From Bacillota bacterium (GTDB lineage Bacteria > Bacillota > Sulfobacillia > RBS10-35 > JAJYVM01), in assembly GCA_021792015.1 (NCBI GenBank), contig JAJYVM010000121.1:1-9583 (forward strand): 9,583 nucleotides of DNA. The letters are read 5' to 3'. Below are positions 1-5,515 of the stretch, one piece after another. Every line of letters starts with the position of its first letter. Position 1 is the first letter of the stretch. The translations under genes and the position numbers were made by a program. The notes beneath the pieces were generated by a model. It was not told the DNA's origin. It did not search any database and worked only from the letters and a program-made list of their open reading frames with translations.

Positions 1-297
1 AACGTCTTCGCCGTGATCGACGGCGTGCTGCGCACCCACCCCGAGGGCCCGCACATCCTCTCGGGCATCACCCGCCTGTATATCCTGCAGGTCGGGCGCC
101 AGCTGGGCATCCCCGTGCGCGAGGAGGCGTTCGGCGTGAGCGCCATGCTGGCCGCCTCCGAGGTCTTCTTCACGGGCACCGGCAGCGAGGCCACGCCGAT
201 CGGCCTGATCGACGGCCACGTGATTGGCGAGGGCACCCCGGGGCCGGTGGCGGCCCGGGTGCGCGAGGGCCTCTACCGCATGGCGGGCGTCGTCTGA
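1..297 (+). CDS. dat: D-amino-acid transaminase, C-terminal part (5' end outside window)
   Basis: The reading frame is open from base 1 and ends with TGA at 295-297, so the last 98 residues of a gene that begins upstream are present. The product is a PLP fold-type IV aminotransferase that moves amino groups between D-alanine, D-glutamate and other 2-oxo acids in the cytoplasm, supplying D-amino acids for peptidoglycan. The visible part matches the C-terminal domain of Bacillus D-amino-acid transaminase: NVFAVIDG, then THPEGPHILSGITR (the ILxGITR segment is a family hallmark), then EVFFTGTGSEATPIGLIDG, where the T-G-T-G-S-E-A-T-P stretch corresponds to the phosphate-binding loop TSTTSE.TP. The catalytic lysine lies in the missing N-terminal half. 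A branched-chain aminotransferase (IlvE) or aminodeoxychorismate lyase is the alternative; the ..SNVF..DG/ILxGITR combination favours Dat. It converges on pxpA with a 94-bp gap holding a palindrome. Confidence 0.85.
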   Translation, partial: NVFAVIDGVLRTHPEGPHILSGITRLYILQVGRQLGIPVREEAFGVSAMLAASEVFFTGTGSEATPIGLIDGHVIGEGTPGPVAARVREGLYRMAGVV

Positions 298-310
298 GGC
301 GCATTCGTGA

Positions 311-334
311 GGGCGCGCGCGATCGCGCGCGCCC
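311..334. terminator. Perfect 24-nt GC palindrome between convergent dat and pxpA
   Basis: The arms are GGGCGCGCGC (311-320) and GCGCGCGCCC (325-334) around a central GATC. All 24 positions are symmetric, so RNA from either strand could form a 10-bp stem with a 4-nt loop. It lies 13 bp after the dat stop and 57 bp beyond the pxpA stop, where a bidirectional terminator would be expected. No U-run follows on either strand, so it is not a textbook intrinsic terminator. The arms are alternating C/G, a composition known to favour Z-DNA. Confidence 0.5.
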
Positions 335-391
335 ACCAACACATGCTTTCGGTGGCGCCATGGCCTGACCGTGGCGCCGCCGCCCTCCCTC

Positions 392-1147
392 TCACTCGCC
401 CAGCGGCCTGACCTCCACCCCTGCCGCCTCCAGGGCCCGGCGCACCGCGGCGGCGATCTCCGGCGCGCCCGGCGTGTCGCTGTGCACGCAGATCGTGTCC
501 GCGCGCCACGGGATCGGCTCCCCGCCATCCGCCGGCACCACCACGCCCTCGCGGGCGATGCGCACGGCCCGCGCCGCCGCGGTTTCCGGATCGGTGATCA
601 GCGCGCCGGGCTGGCCGCGCGGCACCAGCGTCCCGTCGCGACGCACGGCGCGGTCGGCGAACGCCTCCCAGGCCACGCGCAGCCCCGCCGCCTGGCCCGC
701 CTCGCCCAGCAGCGTGCCGGGCAGGGCGAAGAACCACAGCGTCTTGTCGAAGGCGACCACGGCCTCCGCCATGGCCCTTGCCGTCGGGGCGTCCTTCACC
801 GCCACGTTGTAGATGGCGCCGTGGCCCTTGACGTGGCGCATGCGCACGCCGGCGCCGCGGCAGAACGCATCCAGCGCGCCGAGCTGGTAGAGGACGTCCG
901 TGCGCACCTCCTCGGGCGTGGCGGCCATGGCGCGGCGGCCGAAGCCCACCAGGTCCGGGTAGGAGGGGTGCGCGCCCACGTTGCGGCCGAGGCGGCGGCA
1001 GAGGTCGACCGTGCGCGCCATGGTGCGGGGGTCGCCGGCGTGAAAGCCACAGGCCACGTTGGCAGACGTGGCGGCCCGCAGCATGGCCTCGTCGGGGCCG
1101 CCGGGCCAGGCGCCGAAGGCCTCGCCCATGTCGACGTTGATGTCCAT
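392..1147 (-). CDS. pxpA: 5-oxoprolinase subunit A (LamB/YcsF family)
   Basis: PxpA works with PxpB and PxpC as the prokaryotic ATP-dependent 5-oxoprolinase, hydrolysing cytoplasmic pyroglutamate to L-glutamate. The 251-residue protein is the usual length and shows the family blocks in order: NVDMGEAFG (residues 4-12), SANVACGFHAGDP (28-40), GAHPSYPD (58-65), VKGHGAIYN (106-114), EAFADRA (161-167) and ICVHSDTPGA (219-228). The fourth block normally reads V(K/R)PHGALYN; here Pro is replaced by Gly. I chose the ATG at 1145-1147 because AGGAGGT stands 7 nt upstream and the protein then begins with the family's usual M-x-I-x-x-D-x-G-E. The frame stays open to a GTG at 1219, but that would overlap the neighbouring + strand gene and lacks such a site. 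The partner pxpBC lies upstream on the same strand, separated by a Uma2 gene in the opposite direction, so pxpA probably has its own promoter in 1148-1190 or depends on read-through. Confidence 0.93.
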   Translation of the reverse strand: MDINVDMGEAFGAWPGGPDEAMLRAATSANVACGFHAGDPRTMARTVDLCRRLGRNVGAHPSYPDLVGFGRRAMAATPEEVRTDVLYQLGALDAFCRGAGVRMRHVKGHGAIYNVAVKDAPTARAMAEAVVAFDKTLWFFALPGTLLGEAGQAAGLRVAWEAFADRAVRRDGTLVPRGQPGALITDPETAAARAVRIAREGVVVPADGGEPIPWRADTICVHSDTPGAPEIAAAVRRALEAAGVEVRPLGE

Positions 1148-1154
1148 CGAGATG

Positions 1155-1163
1155 ACCTCCTCT
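1155..1163 (-). promoter_or_regulatory. Strong ribosome binding site of pxpA
   Basis: On the minus strand AGAGGAGGT runs from 1163 to 1155, an almost complete anti-16S match, with 7 nt to the ATG at 1147. This decides the start of pxpA. It is one of the few clear Shine-Dalgarno sites in the window and suggests that pxpA is translated independently of pxpBC. Confidence 0.8.
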
Positions 1164-1168
1164 ATAGT
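1163..1168 (+). promoter_or_regulatory. Possible -10 element in the divergent pxpA/Uma2 gap
   Basis: The 43-bp gap between the pxpA ATG and the Uma2 GTG contains TATAGT (1163-1168), a near match to TATAAT, 22 bp before the Uma2 GTG. A TTGATG at 1137-1142 is the best -35 candidate, but the 20-nt spacer is longer than ideal. On the opposite strand the same bases read CTATAG, which could serve pxpA, with no good -35. This is a weak call from hexamer likeness in an otherwise GC-rich background. Confidence 0.25.
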
Positions 1169-1190
1169 GGGAACAGGACGGTGATCCGGC

Positions 1191-1745
1191 GTGGGGCGCC
1201 GCATCGAGCCAAGGCTCACCTACGAACACCTCCGGCAGATGCCCGACGACGGCCGTCGCTACGAGCTGCTGGAGGGACGGATCGTCATAAGCCCGGCACC
1301 CAAGTGGCGCCACCAGCGGATCGTCACCAAGCTGCTTGCCTTTCTCGTCCGTGGGGAGACCGCTGGCTTCGGGGTGACTGTGACCGCCCCGACCGACGTC
1401 GTCTTCGACCCTGAGGACTCTGCCGCCGAGCCCGACCTCCTCTTCATCGCCAGCGAGCGCATGGGGATCATCACGGAGGACAACGTGCAGGGCGCCCCCG
1501 ACCTGCTTGTCGAGGTGCTCTCGCCCTCGACGGCGCATCGCGACTTCGGTGTCAAGATGCGGATCTACGCCCGCTTTGGCGTGCGCTGGTACTGGATCGC
1601 CGACCCGGACGAGGACACCCTCCACGTCTTCGAGCTCCGAGACGGGGCCTACGTCGAGACCGCCATCCTCCGCGAGGGTGACACGCTCGCCTGCCCGCTC
1701 TTCCCGGGCGTGACGGCGCCCGTCGGCGACATCTTCGCTCAGTAG
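1191..1745 (+). CDS. Uma2 family (DUF820) PD-(D/E)XK nuclease-like protein
   Basis: The 184-residue length is typical for Uma2 proteins, a restriction-endonuclease-like family abundant in cyanobacteria, Deinococcus and Chloroflexi whose cellular role is largely unsettled. Signature elements appear in order: RRYELLEG (23-29), HQRIV in the first helix (41-45), EPDLLF (80-85, with the metal-binding Asp82), DLLVEVLSPST (104-114, Glu108) and FGVKMRIYARFGV (119-131, Lys122), then RWYWIADPD and a C-terminal strand ending in the usual LFPGV. The D/E/K set of the nuclease core looks complete. The start is a GTG at 1191; the only upstream in-frame GTG (1167) runs into TGA at 1182. The gene sits between pxpBC and pxpA on the opposite strand. 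Its TAG overlaps the pxpBC stop by 7 bp, and by eye it is less GC-rich than the genes around it, which fits insertion of a transferred gene. Family call is firm, function is not. Confidence 0.9.
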   Translation: MGRRIEPRLTYEHLRQMPDDGRRYELLEGRIVISPAPKWRHQRIVTKLLAFLVRGETAGFGVTVTAPTDVVFDPEDSAAEPDLLFIASERMGIITEDNVQGAPDLLVEVLSPSTAHRDFGVKMRIYARFGVRWYWIADPDEDTLHVFELRDGAYVETAILREGDTLACPLFPGVTAPVGDIFAQ

Positions 1746-3421
1746 ATCGCGCCGTCCAGCGCCGCCAGGGCCGCTCGGTAGCGGGCGTGAGCCTCGGTCA
1801 GGCCCACGGGCACAAAGCGCACCCGCGTCGTGCCGGGGCGGATCTGGGCCAGGCGCCAGGTGTCGGGTGTGCAGACCACGCCGATCTTCGCGTACCCGCC
1901 GACAGTCTGCCGGCCCGCCAGCAGCACGATGGGGCGGCCGTCCGAGGGCACCTGGATCGAGCCCAGCGGCGTCGCCTCCGAGAGCAGCTCGCCCGGCTTC
2001 GGCTCGACGGCTGCCCCGTCCAACCGGAGCCCTGTCCGATCGGAGGCTGGAAGTACGCTGTAGGTTCCCGCGTAGAAGCGCTCCGCGGTCGGGAACCAGT
2101 CTTCCTGGGGTCCGGGCACGACCGCGACCGCGAGCTCAGCATCGGGCGGTAGTGAATATGCCGCTGGGCGCACGCGGCGGCCGGCGACCTCGCGCGGATG
2201 TGCCCGCGCCGCATGAAGGTCATCGCCCGCCTGCAGGGGCGCTGGCCCGATCCGGCCCAGCAGGTCGGCGGAGGCGCTGCCAAGCGTGAGCGGCGCCTGG
2301 AAGCCGCCCGCGACGGCCAGGTAGCTCCGGCAGCCGGCCACGGGGCCGCGGAACCGGATGTCCTGGCCGCGGCTCACGAGCACACTGCATCCAGGCGCGA
2401 TCGGCGCGCCGTCCAGGGTCGCGCCGAGATCGGCGCCGCAGAGGGCGATGGCCGTCTCGCGCAGCGCCGTGAGGTGCGGACCCATGACGGTGATCTCGAG
2501 CGCCGCGGCGACATCCCGGTTGCCCACAAGGCGGTTGGCGAGCCGCAGGGCCGACGGGTCCGCCGCGCCGGCGACGGGCACGCCCGCCGCCTGATAGCCG
2601 GTGCGGCCGAGGTCCTGGAACGTCGTCAGCGGGCCGGGCCGGACGACGTGGAAGACGGGATCGCCGTCCCGCGGGGGCGGGGCTGCCGGCCGCTGCGCGG
2701 CCGCCATCTCCGCAAACCGCGCCGCCGTGATGGGCTCGAACGTGACCTCGTCCCCCTGCTGAAAGAGGGCGGGCTGCGCCCGCGCGGGATCGTACACGAC
2801 GAGCGGGGTGCGGCCGAGCAGGCGCCAGCCGCCTGGCGTGGCCGCCGGATAGACGCCGGTCATGGCGGCGGCCATGGCGAGGGAGCCGGCCGGCACCCGC
2901 GTGCGGGGCGGCGCCCGCCGCGGCGTCGCGATCGCGGCATCGACCTCGCCCATATACGCGAAGCCGGGACTGAAGCCAAGAAAGTAGACGAGGTAGGTCC
3001 GGCCCGCGTGCCGCTCGATCACCTCGGCCTCGCTCAGCCCGTGCAGCGCCGCCACCTCGGCCACGTCGGGCCCGAGCTCGCCGCCGTAGGCCACGGGAAC
3101 GCGCACACGCCGTGCCGCCGCCTCCGCTGCGGAGAGCGGCGCGCCCAGCACCTGCCGCCGCACCTCCCCGAGCCGCGCGGCAAGGGACCAGACGTCGGCG
3201 CGCTGGGGATCGTATTCCACGAGCAGGGTGGCGTAGCCCGCGATCCGCTCGCGCAGGCCCGGCAGGCGGTCGGATGCGACCGCCGCGTCCATCGCCCGCA
3301 CCCGCAGCGCGACCTCGGGCGCCAGCCGATCACCGAGATTCACCAGGAGGGCCGAATCGCCCGCGGGCCGGATGGCTGTCATCAGGGAGACATTCCATCC
3401 GGTCGGCCTTCGCCCCTCCAC
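1739..3421 (-). CDS. pxpBC: 5-oxoprolinase subunits B and C, fused
   Basis: One 560-residue chain joins the two subunits that pair with PxpA in pyroglutamate hydrolysis (older names KipI/KipA, allophanate hydrolase subunits 1 and 2). The PxpB part (about 15-235) shows GDSALLVNLG, VPVAYGG, YLVYFLGFSPGFAYMG (143-158), VPAGS, TGVYPAATPGGWRLLG (188-203) and GDEVTFEPI. A Pro/Ala-rich linker (about 236-254) follows. The PxpC part (255-560) shows VRPGPLTTFQDLGRTG (260-275), VPVAGAADPSALRLAN, ALEITVMGP, CRSYLAVAGGF (364-374), GSASADLLGRIG, and near the end SEATPLGSIQVPSDGRPIVLLAGRQTVGGYAKIG, all usual for the family. The coordinates give the widest frame, opening with GTG at 3421. An ATG at 3382 gives 547 residues and fits family N termini better; neither has a convincing Shine-Dalgarno site. 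In many bacteria B and C are separate adjacent genes. The stop overlaps that of the Uma2 gene, which separates it from pxpA. Confidence 0.93.
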   Translation of the reverse strand: MEGRRPTGWNVSLMTAIRPAGDSALLVNLGDRLAPEVALRVRAMDAAVASDRLPGLRERIAGYATLLVEYDPQRADVWSLAARLGEVRRQVLGAPLSAAEAAARRVRVPVAYGGELGPDVAEVAALHGLSEAEVIERHAGRTYLVYFLGFSPGFAYMGEVDAAIATPRRAPPRTRVPAGSLAMAAAMTGVYPAATPGGWRLLGRTPLVVYDPARAQPALFQQGDEVTFEPITAARFAEMAAAQRPAAPPPRDGDPVFHVVRPGPLTTFQDLGRTGYQAAGVPVAGAADPSALRLANRLVGNRDVAAALEITVMGPHLTALRETAIALCGADLGATLDGAPIAPGCSVLVSRGQDIRFRGPVAGCRSYLAVAGGFQAPLTLGSASADLLGRIGPAPLQAGDDLHAARAHPREVAGRRVRPAAYSLPPDAELAVAVVPGPQEDWFPTAERFYAGTYSVLPASDRTGLRLDGAAVEPKPGELLSEATPLGSIQVPSDGRPIVLLAGRQTVGGYAKIGVVCTPDTWRLAQIRPGTTRVRFVPVGLTEAHARYRAALAALDGAIY

Positions 3422-3547
3422 CTGCGCCCGGGCGCCGCGGCATCACGCGGGCGGGCCGAGTCCGAGGTCGCGGCCGTTGCCGCGGGCCGGGGTCCGCACA
3501 TGAAAGACCCGGCGGCGGAAGACTATGGCCCGTAAGGGGGCGCGGAG
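3422..3547. other. Divergent intergenic region between pxpBC and the Q/S/G-rich gene
   Basis: Both flanking genes start here and point away from each other, so their promoters should lie in this stretch (or in 3383-3547 if pxpBC starts at its ATG). I found no hexamer pair with good spacing on either strand. An 11-codon reading frame (ATG 3500 to TAA 3535, MKDPAAEDYGP) ends 12 bp before the next gene. It has only a weak GGGG upstream and I do not call it a gene, though it could be a leader peptide. Confidence 0.4.
3533..3539 (+). promoter_or_regulatory. Ribosome binding site supporting the TTG start at 3548
   Basis: A purine-rich AAGGGGG stands about 8 nt before TTG 3548-3550. It is the best translation signal near this gene and supports the TTG over the in-frame ATG ten codons later. 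Confidence 0.45.
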
Positions 3548-4354
3548 TTGTCCACGTCGACCGATCTGCGCGGCATGATTCGGGAAGAGCTTCAGAAAAT
3601 GCTTCAATCCGGCGGCCAGGCCGGGCAGCAGCAGCAATCCTCCGGCCAGTCGGGCTCAGGCCAGAGCGGCATGCTCCAACAGCTCGCCGCCAGCGCGGGA
3701 CAGAGTGGACAGCAGCAAGCCTCCGGCCAGTCGGGGTCGGGCCAGCCCTCCTCCGGCCAGGGCGGCATCCTGCAGCACCTCTTGGGCGGCACGGGCCAGA
3801 ACGGGCAGCAGCAGTCCTCGGGCCAGTCGGGCTCCGGCCAGTCGGGCTCCGGCCAGTCGGGCTCCGACCAGTCCTCCTCCGGCCAGTCGCCTTCCGGCCA
3901 GGGCGGCATCCTCCAGCAGCTCGTGGCGAGCATGGGCGGCAACGGGCAGCAGCAGTCCTCCGGCCAGTCGGGCTCCGGTCAGTCCGCAAGCCAGTCCACC
4001 AGCCAGGACGCCATGCTGCAGGAGATCCTGAAGAGCCTCGGCCAGTCGGGGCAGAGCGGGGGCAGCGGCGGGTCCGGCTCCACGCAGCCGAGCAATCCCC
4101 TGCAGCAGCTGATGGGGCCGTTTCAGGGCCAGGCCGCACTGCTGCTGCCCGTCGGCGGCCAAGCCGCCGGGCCCAGCCAGGGGAGCACGGAGCAGCTGGC
4201 CAACGACCTGCGCCAGCAGTTGCAGAAGCTGAAGGCCGTGATCGCCGAGACGCAGGCCATCGCCAAGCGGATCGAGAGCGTGCTGCAGGAGCCGCCGCAG
4301 CCCTCGGGCCCGTCCGGAAAGAACGGGCGGAGCAGCAACAACCAGACGCAGTAG
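3548..4354 (+). CDS. Low-complexity Gln/Ser/Gly-rich repeat protein, unknown function
   Basis: I do not recognise this gene. The 268-residue product begins with a short charged helix (DLRGMIREELQKMLQS, 6-21). From residue 22 to about 180 it is almost entirely Gln, Ser and Gly, built on S-G-Q-S-G-S-G-Q spacers. At regular steps the spacer is broken by short apolar segments of one pattern, hLQ(Q/H/E)(L/I)xxx: MLQQLAAS (42-49), ILQHLLGG (74-81), ILQQLVAS (121-128), MLQEILKS (156-163) and LQQLMG (185-190). Residues 213-247 (STEQLANDLRQQLQKLKAVI and on) look like an amphipathic helix or coiled coil, followed by a polar tail ending in NNQTQ. There is no signal peptide, membrane span or Cys. The start is TTG 3548 with AAGGGGG upstream; ATG 3575 is the alternative. 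A hairpin plus TTT follows the stop by 17 bp. All other frames here are also open, but only this one has start, ribosome-site and terminator support. A structural, coat, matrix or phase-separating protein is possible; that is inference. Confidence 0.7.
   Translation: MSTSTDLRGMIREELQKMLQSGGQAGQQQQSSGQSGSGQSGMLQQLAASAGQSGQQQASGQSGSGQPSSGQGGILQHLLGGTGQNGQQQSSGQSGSGQSGSGQSGSDQSSSGQSPSGQGGILQQLVASMGGNGQQQSSGQSGSGQSASQSTSQDAMLQEILKSLGQSGQSGGSGGSGSTQPSNPLQQLMGPFQGQAALLLPVGGQAAGPSQGSTEQLANDLRQQLQKLKAVIAETQAIAKRIESVLQEPPQPSGPSGKNGRSSNNQTQ
3755..4036 (+). repeat. Two-copy 141-bp repeat inside the Q/S/G-rich gene
   Basis: Segments starting at 3755 and 3896 share long blocks at a constant offset of 141 bp (47 codons): GGCCAGGGCGGCATCCT at 3755 and 3896, and a stretch of roughly 37 nt around the CAGCAGCAG codons starting near 3801 and 3942, with very few differences. 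The second copy decays after about 100 bp. A shorter, earlier unit (residues 41-71) is related. The pattern points to expansion by tandem duplication of a whole motif-plus-spacer module. Confidence 0.7.
3821..3895 (+). repeat. Five tandem 15-bp units (minisatellite) coding SGQSG-type spacer
   Basis: Units of 15 bp begin at 3821, 3836, 3851, 3866 and 3881. The first three are identical (GGCCAGTCGGGCTCC); the fourth and fifth differ at a few positions. Each encodes five residues (GQSGS-like), so copy changes would keep the frame. Identical units suggest recent slippage. Confidence 0.85.
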
Positions 4355-4371
4355 GCGGGGATCGGGCGGGC

Positions 4372-4407
4372 GCGGGGAGGCCGCCGCGGGGCGGCTTCCC
4401 CGCTTTC
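4372..4407 (+). terminator. Intrinsic terminator after the Q/S/G-rich gene
   Basis: Arms GCGGGGAGGCCGCC (4372-4385) and GGCGGCTTCCCCGC (4390-4403) form a 14-bp stem with one G-U pair and the 4-nt loop GCGG, followed by TTTC. It begins 17 bp after the TAG at 4352-4354, the right place for a + strand rho-independent terminator, though the U-run is short. Confidence 0.75.
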
Positions 4408-4418
4408 GGGCCGGGCCA

Positions 4419-4453
4419 GCTTTGCCCCGGCCGCCCTGCGGCCGGGGCAAAGC
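4419..4453 (-). terminator. Perfect 16-bp hairpin after the GH18 lipoprotein gene
   Basis: GCTTTGCCCCGGCCGC (4419-4434) and its exact reverse complement (4438-4453) flank the 3-nt loop CCT. It lies 18 bp beyond the minus-strand stop at 4472, and together with the hairpin at 4372-4403 it separates two convergent genes. It can fold in RNA from either strand. The minus strand has no U-run after it, so termination is inferred from stem strength and position. Confidence 0.6.
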
Positions 4454-4471
4454 CTCACGCCACGACATCCC

Positions 4472-5515
4472 TCAGCGGTTGCTCTTGATCGCGTTCCAGA
4501 ACGCCGGCGTCGCGTAGCGCTCCTCCCAGAGGGCGAGGCCCTGCAGGTGGTCCGCCTTGGCGAGCTTGATCTTGGCGACGACCGACTGGGCGTCCTCGTA
4601 CCACACGACGTGCTGGGTGCCCGCGGACGTGTAGGTGAAGTGCGGGTCGCCTTCGGCGTCGCGCGTGACGTGGCTGCTGCCCGGCAGGCTCGGGATCTTG
4701 TTGAGCCCGACCGTCGGCGTGCCGTGGCTCTTGCAGCTCGTCCAGTTGTACCCGTAGTCGGCGATGCCGAGCAGGATCTTGTTGGCGGGCATGCCGTCCT
4801 TCAGGGCGATGCCGAGCCGCTCCTTCACCCAGGTGAGCTGGGCGATGGGGCCGGGGCAGCTGCCGTCGTCGTGCTGGTCATAGGTCATCAGCACGGCGGC
4901 GTTCGAGTTCGCCGCGATGGCGCGGTAATCGAAGGCTCCCGAGTTGGCGGCGGAGACCGAGGTCGCCGGGATGATGCTGACCTCGACCAGCTTGCCCATG
5001 GGATGGAGCTTGGCATAGAGCGCGGTGATGAACGCGGTCATGCCGGCGCGGACGCTGCTGGGCAGCGGTTCGAAGTCGATGTTGATGCCGGCGAAGTCGT
5101 TCTTGCTCACCAGGTTGGCGATGTTGGCGACGGCGGCGGCGCGCGTGGCGGCGCTCTGCAGGAAGGCAGACGTCGCGTTGGCGTTGTTGATCAGCGGCGC
5201 AAGCGCGACGTGATTCGCCTTCGCCCACTTCTCGAGGGCCGGCTGCGGGCTGCCCTTGACAGAGCCGTCCGGCTCGACGTGGAACCAGTACGGGGCCAGG
5301 GCGGACACCATGGACTTGTTCGCGGCCGTGAGCGGGCTGACCCTGCTGACCGGGGACGAGCCGCTGCTCGCCTCGAACACCAGGACCTTCAGACCGCCGC
5401 CGCCGAAGAGGCCCCCCGACGGCGACTGGCGGACGGCGCCGCCGAATCCGCAGCCGGTGGCGACCACGGTGGCCAGGGCCAGGGCTGCAGCCAGCCAGGC
5501 GTGACACCGACGCAA
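4472..5515 (-). CDS. Lipoprotein with glycoside hydrolase family 18 domain
   Basis: The protein is most likely a surface-anchored GH18 hydrolase of the group that includes spore cortex-lytic SleL/YaaH-like enzymes, acting on N-acetylglucosamine polymers such as peptidoglycan or chitin. With the TTG at 5515 as start it has 347 residues: MRRCHAWLAAALALATVVATGC is a lipoprotein signal (Arg pair, apolar core, Cys22 after ATG), then a Gly/Ser linker, then the barrel from about residue 42. Seen inside are APYWFHVEPDGSV (74-86), FAGINIDFE (141-149, catalytic acid Glu149, with Asp147 kept), LMTYDQ (209-214, the MxYD barrel motif) and a C-terminal ALWEERY (Trp330). The full DxxDxDxE pattern is incomplete: its first Asp is Ala142 and the second is Asn145; the Asn also occurs in SleL-type enzymes. 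A purine run (GGGGGAGGGGGGA) before the TTG supports this start; the frame stays open to 5674, but that would bury the signal peptide. No LysM or SLH domain is seen. It stands alone on the minus strand. Confidence 0.85.
   Translation of the reverse strand: MRRCHAWLAAALALATVVATGCGFGGAVRQSPSGGLFGGGGLKVLVFEASSGSSPVSRVSPLTAANKSMVSALAPYWFHVEPDGSVKGSPQPALEKWAKANHVALAPLINNANATSAFLQSAATRAAAVANIANLVSKNDFAGINIDFEPLPSSVRAGMTAFITALYAKLHPMGKLVEVSIIPATSVSAANSGAFDYRAIAANSNAAVLMTYDQHDDGSCPGPIAQLTWVKERLGIALKDGMPANKILLGIADYGYNWTSCKSHGTPTVGLNKIPSLPGSSHVTRDAEGDPHFTYTSAGTQHVVWYEDAQSVVAKIKLAKADHLQGLALWEERYATPAFWNAIKSNR

Noticed and set aside
273..1625. A 450-codon minus-strand frame over pxpA and the Uma2 gene
   Set aside because: It shadows two genes with clear family motifs, has no recognisable content, and its start lies within the Uma2 gene.
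2198..3535. A long + strand frame across pxpBC
   Set aside because: It lies opposite conserved PxpB/PxpC sequence and its translation is low-complexity Arg/Gly/Pro-rich.
3500..3535. 11-codon ATG frame before the Q/S/G-rich gene
   Set aside because: It is too short to judge, with a weak ribosome site; kept only as a remark in the intergenic entry.
3821..3895. CRISPR array
   Set aside because: The 15-bp units are directly tandem without spacers and are codons of a reading frame.
3656..4468. Open minus-strand frames opposite the Q/S/G-rich gene, one with W-P-E-x-D-W-P repeats
   Set aside because: The repeats are the reverse reading of the 15-bp array. No start signal or terminator supports these frames, and they run through the hairpins.
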